Source: Geomobilimonas luticola
GTDB lineage: Bacteria; Desulfobacterota; Desulfuromonadia; Geobacterales; Geobacteraceae
Reading direction: 5' to 3'
Assembly: GCF_018476905.1 (NCBI RefSeq)
Contig: NZ_JAHCVK010000002.1
Span: forward strand, 372,001 to 436,000
Length of the DNA: 64,000 nucleotides
Below the pieces are notes generated by a model, which was not told the DNA's origin, ran no database searches, and was given only the letters and a program-made list of their open reading frames with translations. Numbering within the stretch: position 1 is the first letter of the stretch; each line of letters opens with the position of its first letter. Below are positions 61,442-64,000 of this stretch, piece by piece. The translations under genes and the position numbers were made by a program.

Positions 61442-62074
61442 TTAGAGCAATTTGTTTTCTATGACGAACCTCGTCAGTTCAGCATTGTTCTTCATGTTCA
61501 GCTTGCGCAGGATGTGGGCACGGTAGGTGCTGACGGTCTTGACGCTCAGGGCGAGCTCGGTGGCGATCTTGCCGACCGGCTTGCCGGAAGCTATCAGGCT
61601 CATAACCTGGTATTCACGGTTGGAGAGACTGTGGAGCATATCCTGCTGATTCGTTTCGCTGAGACCGTTGACGAGTGATTCCGCCAAGGCGGAGCTGACA
61701 TATTTTTTCCCCAGCGAAATTTTCTGCAACGCTTCGAGGAGTTCGTGGGACGGGCTTCCCTTGGTTAGATAGCCGGAAGCTCCCGATTTGTAGGCTCGGA
61801 GCGCATACTGCTCCTCGGGGTGCATGCTCATGACGAGCACCGGCAGTTTCGGCCTGATGCTTTTCAACTCCACCAGGACATCGAGCCCGTTCCTGCCGGG
61901 CATGGAAATATCGAGAATCACCAGGTCGAAATTGTTGTTCTGTACCTTGTTCAGAAGCTCCTGGCCGTTGACCGCTTCGTCCACAACGGTCATGTCGACA
62001 GTCGAACCGATAACCTGCTTGAGCCCTTCCCGAAAAATGGCGTGATCATCGGCTACGAGTATCCTGGTGGGCAT
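61442..62074 (-). CDS. NarL/FixJ-family response regulator
   Basis: 210 residues. Receiver domain with the acidic pocket ILVADDHAIFREG, phospho-acceptor Asp55 in VILDISMPG and the Lys in YLTKGSP. LuxR-type HTH at the end (LSNREYQVMSLIASGKPVGK, TVSTYRAHILRKLNMKN). It should act as a transcription factor phosphorylated by the kinase encoded next, which overlaps it by 29 bases. Targets may include the neighbouring cytochrome. Confidence 0.95.
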   Translation of the reverse strand: MPTRILVADDHAIFREGLKQVIGSTVDMTVVDEAVNGQELLNKVQNNNFDLVILDISMPGRNGLDVLVELKSIRPKLPVLVMSMHPEEQYALRAYKSGASGYLTKGSPSHELLEALQKISLGKKYVSSALAESLVNGLSETNQQDMLHSLSNREYQVMSLIASGKPVGKIATELALSVKTVSTYRAHILRKLNMKNNAELTRFVIENKLL

Positions 62075-63416
62075 TCGTCTCCCCCTCCCTGTTCAATGGA
62101 ATTCGTGCAACAACTGCGGTTCCCCGTTGCGGAGAGCTGCATATCCTCAGCTTCCCTCCGAAGGCCCCGGCCCGCTCCCGCATCCCTGCGATACCAAGGG
62201 ACCGGAGTTCCTTCTTCTCTGTTTCGGCAATCCCCCGTCCGTTGTCGAGCACCGTCAAGGTCAGCCAGCCTTTCCTTTCCACCAGGTTCACCTGGACATT
62301 GGTGGCACCTGAGTGGCGAATGACATTGCTCAACGCTTCCTGGAAAATCCGGTAAATCGCTGTCGACACGTTGCGGTCCAGCTTCTTTTCGGCGAGCAGT
62401 ACGATGGTCTTGCAGGGAATCCCGCTCCTTTTCTGAAATTCCTTGGCCTGCCATTCAATGGCGTCGGCAACCCCCAGTATGTCAAGCATTACCGGACGCA
62501 GTTCCGAAGATATCCGTTGCACGGTCATGATGGACGTGGTTATCAGTTGTTCCATCGTGTTTACCCTGGCGACAAGCAGGGGGTGGTCGCGATATTCCTG
62601 GGCCACGAGCGACACGTTCAGCTGGAGAGCTGCCAGCATCTGGCCCAGCTCGTCGTGGATTTCATGGGCGACCGCCGTTCTTTCTTCTTCCCGTGCGGAC
62701 ATGATATGTGTCGCGAGTTTCCGCTGCATCCTCAGGGAATCGTTCAGCGAATCCTCCCATTGTTTACGGCGGAAGACCTCCTGTAAATTCTCTCCGGACT
62801 GTTCCTGCGCACGCTTGTGTGGATCTCGTTTCGCAGGAGTCCGTCCTGAGTCTCTCCGGTCGGTGATATCGATCATCGCGATACGGCACTCGTCACCCGA
62901 CGCAGCGCAAACCCCCTCGCAGCGGATAAGGGACCGCTTCCCCGCAATGGTGTATTCCATGTCGCAGGTGGCTTTCTGTTCTCCACCGAGCATGTTGTCG
63001 AAAAATTCCGCATAAACCGCTCGTGCGGAATCGGGGAGAAGGCGTTCTAAACGCTGCCCTATCAGGTCGGCACGTTCCCTCCCCAGAAGGGTTGCCCCCA
63101 CATGATTGACCGTCCGGATGACACCGTTTCGCCCCAGGATGACACCGGCGACCGGGGCATGGTCGAATATGTCGTTATACTTTTGCAGTACCTTTTCAGA
63201 CTCGTTCATTGCCTGGAGAAGTTCAGCGTTCTGCATTTCCAGCTCGTTTCTCTGCGCTTCGAGCTCATGCAGCAGCATCTGCACCTCGTCCTCCGTCTGG
63301 CAGGAAGATATTGCCGGCAGAGGGGGAACCGGACGATCCTTCGAAGTGCGGCTCAGTTCGGTGGATATGGCTGGCACGTTCCCGTCATTATCCGTTTCCA
63401 ATGGTTGACCTCGCAT
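62046..63416 (-). CDS. PAS-domain histidine kinase (HisKA_3)
   Basis: 456 residues. No transmembrane helix, so cytoplasmic. A coiled coil (VQMLLHELEAQRNELEMQNA, ELLQAMNESEKVL) leads into a PAS domain (about residues 83-190: YNDIFDHAPVAGVILGRNGV), a linker, then the dimerisation helix with the phospho-acceptor His in AVAHEIHDELGQ and the ATPase (FQEALSNVIRHSGATNVQVN, DNGRGI, GIAGMRERAGAFGG). Forms a two-component system with the overlapping regulator. The stimulus is probably cytoplasmic or redox. Confidence 0.94.
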   Translation of the reverse strand: MRGQPLETDNDGNVPAISTELSRTSKDRPVPPLPAISSCQTEDEVQMLLHELEAQRNELEMQNAELLQAMNESEKVLQKYNDIFDHAPVAGVILGRNGVIRTVNHVGATLLGRERADLIGQRLERLLPDSARAVYAEFFDNMLGGEQKATCDMEYTIAGKRSLIRCEGVCAASGDECRIAMIDITDRRDSGRTPAKRDPHKRAQEQSGENLQEVFRRKQWEDSLNDSLRMQRKLATHIMSAREEERTAVAHEIHDELGQMLAALQLNVSLVAQEYRDHPLLVARVNTMEQLITTSIMTVQRISSELRPVMLDILGVADAIEWQAKEFQKRSGIPCKTIVLLAEKKLDRNVSTAIYRIFQEALSNVIRHSGATNVQVNLVERKGWLTLTVLDNGRGIAETEKKELRSLGIAGMRERAGAFGGKLRICSSPQRGTAVVARIPLNREGETNAHQDTRSR

Positions 63417-63769
63417 GCCCGCTGTGCATCTGCCTGCACAACGGATAGTATACCCGATGGTTGGCGGTTTGTCTCCAAGGCTATACTGGCCTCACGGGAA
63501 TAATAACAGGCTGTTTGCTGCCAGGGTATGGGCAACTGTCCGTATTTGCGCTAAGATTTAGTGATTGAAGCAGATAGGCCGGATTGCCGAGGGATATACG
63601 ATTTTGTCTTAGATAATCTCCCATTTTTCAGTTCCGCGACCTGTCGTAACGCCACATCGACCCGTGCTTCTCTGTACACGGATGCCCACCGTTGCGCGTT
63701 CCTGTGCAGTTGATACAATTCAAACTAGCATGACATCGTGAACTCAAGGCGTAACATCAAGGTGGTGGA
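63417..63769. other. Divergent intergenic region
   Basis: Lies between the kinase (minus) and the gene at 63770 (plus), so it should contain two promoters. The stretch 63545-63625 is A+T-richer and has TTGTCTTAGATAATC, but no convincing -35/-10 pair could be assigned. GGTGG at 63761 is the likely ribosome site of the next gene. Confidence 0.5.
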
Positions 63770-64000
63770 ATGAATATCCGCGGGCCTCTTCATTATGTCT
63801 CAGTCGTGTGCTGTGCGATCATGCTGATTTTATCCGGGATGAAGGATCCTGCCGTGGCGGGAACCGTCGCTCCCCCCCTCCGGACAGCACTCGCGACTCT
63901 CGGCCCGGACGACGACGTTCCGGTAATCATCAAACTGACCGGCACGGTCAATCTTGAAACGATCAACGACAGGGAGAAAAGCGTCAGGAGATCGAAGATC
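63770..64000 (+). CDS. N-terminus of an exported protein, possibly an S8-type protease
   Basis: 77 codons to the window edge. The signal peptide is clear (about residues 1-29, ending AVA/GTV). The next part, LGPDDDVPVIIKLTGTVNLE, followed by KSVRRSKI, resembles the I9 propeptide beginning of subtilisin-like proteases in Geobacter relatives. The catalytic domain lies outside the window, so the call is tentative. Confidence 0.6.
   Translation, partial: MNIRGPLHYVSVVCCAIMLILSGMKDPAVAGTVAPPLRTALATLGPDDDVPVIIKLTGTVNLETINDREKSVRRSKI

Noticed and set aside
61251-61445. Short + strand frame between the cytochrome and the regulator
   Set aside because: No ribosome site, no family resemblance and an irregular composition.
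63770-64000. The possible S8 protease as the target of the inhibitor island
   Set aside because: It is 55 kb away, only its N-terminus is visible, and subtilisins usually do not prefer Lys at P1.

Overview
The window looks like a chromosome segment of a Geobacter-type bacterium (Geobacterales, Desulfobacterota). This is inferred from a nine-haem outer-surface-type c cytochrome, a moderately high G+C background, many exported lipoproteins, radical SAM enzymes and dense small toxin-antitoxin (TA) modules. No rRNA, tRNA or CRISPR array was seen.

Region 1 (about 1-11.0 kb, + strand) is an island of exported proteins of mostly unknown role. It encodes two proteins with BPTI/Kunitz domains (one fused to secreted ankyrin repeats), a small protein whose C-terminus has the cysteine framework of an inhibitor cystine knot, a full-length serpin with an inhibitory-type hinge, a radical SAM/SPASM enzyme that overlaps the stand-alone Kunitz gene by 11 bases, a large secreted ankyrin protein, a LamG-like lipoprotein plus a decayed second copy of its 3' end, and several small secreted proteins. 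Both Kunitz domains and the serpin are predicted to carry Lys at P1, so three inhibitors of two unrelated folds point to trypsin-like proteases. This is the most unusual part of the window.

Region 2 (11.6-53 kb) is a surface polysaccharide locus. It holds export genes (Wza-like, Wzc-like BY-kinase, PHP phosphatase), nucleotide-sugar genes (Gmd, UDP-HexNAc dehydrogenase, WbpP-like epimerase), a coupled pseudaminic-acid block with a formyltransferase where the acetyltransferase PseH is usually found, Wzx, a low-G+C block of glycosyltransferases and Wzy, and a bacillosamine-type set (PglC-, PglD-, PglE- and PglF-like) that probably builds and loads the first sugar. An OmpA-like barrel/AMIN protein and galE follow.

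The locus is riddled with short interspersed repeats and TA-type cassettes at 15-22 kb and 44-50 kb: two nucleotidyltransferase/HEPN-type pairs, a truncated AbiEii-like toxin, ParE/RelB-type and Phd/YafQ-type pairs, GxxExxY, DUF2442, a four-helix-bundle gene with an internal stop, and a REP-associated transposase with a truncated duplicate. The repeats do not stay between genes. They lie in frame inside the PHP phosphatase and the PglE-like aminotransferase, and they supply the C-termini of several proteins.

Region 3 (54-64 kb) has higBA, queD, vapBC, queE, a creatininase-family gene, a small lipoprotein and a YpfJ-type zinc peptidase on the + strand. On the - strand are the nine-haem cytochrome and a NarL-type response regulator with its PAS histidine kinase. 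The last gene, cut by the window edge, may be an exported S8-type protease.
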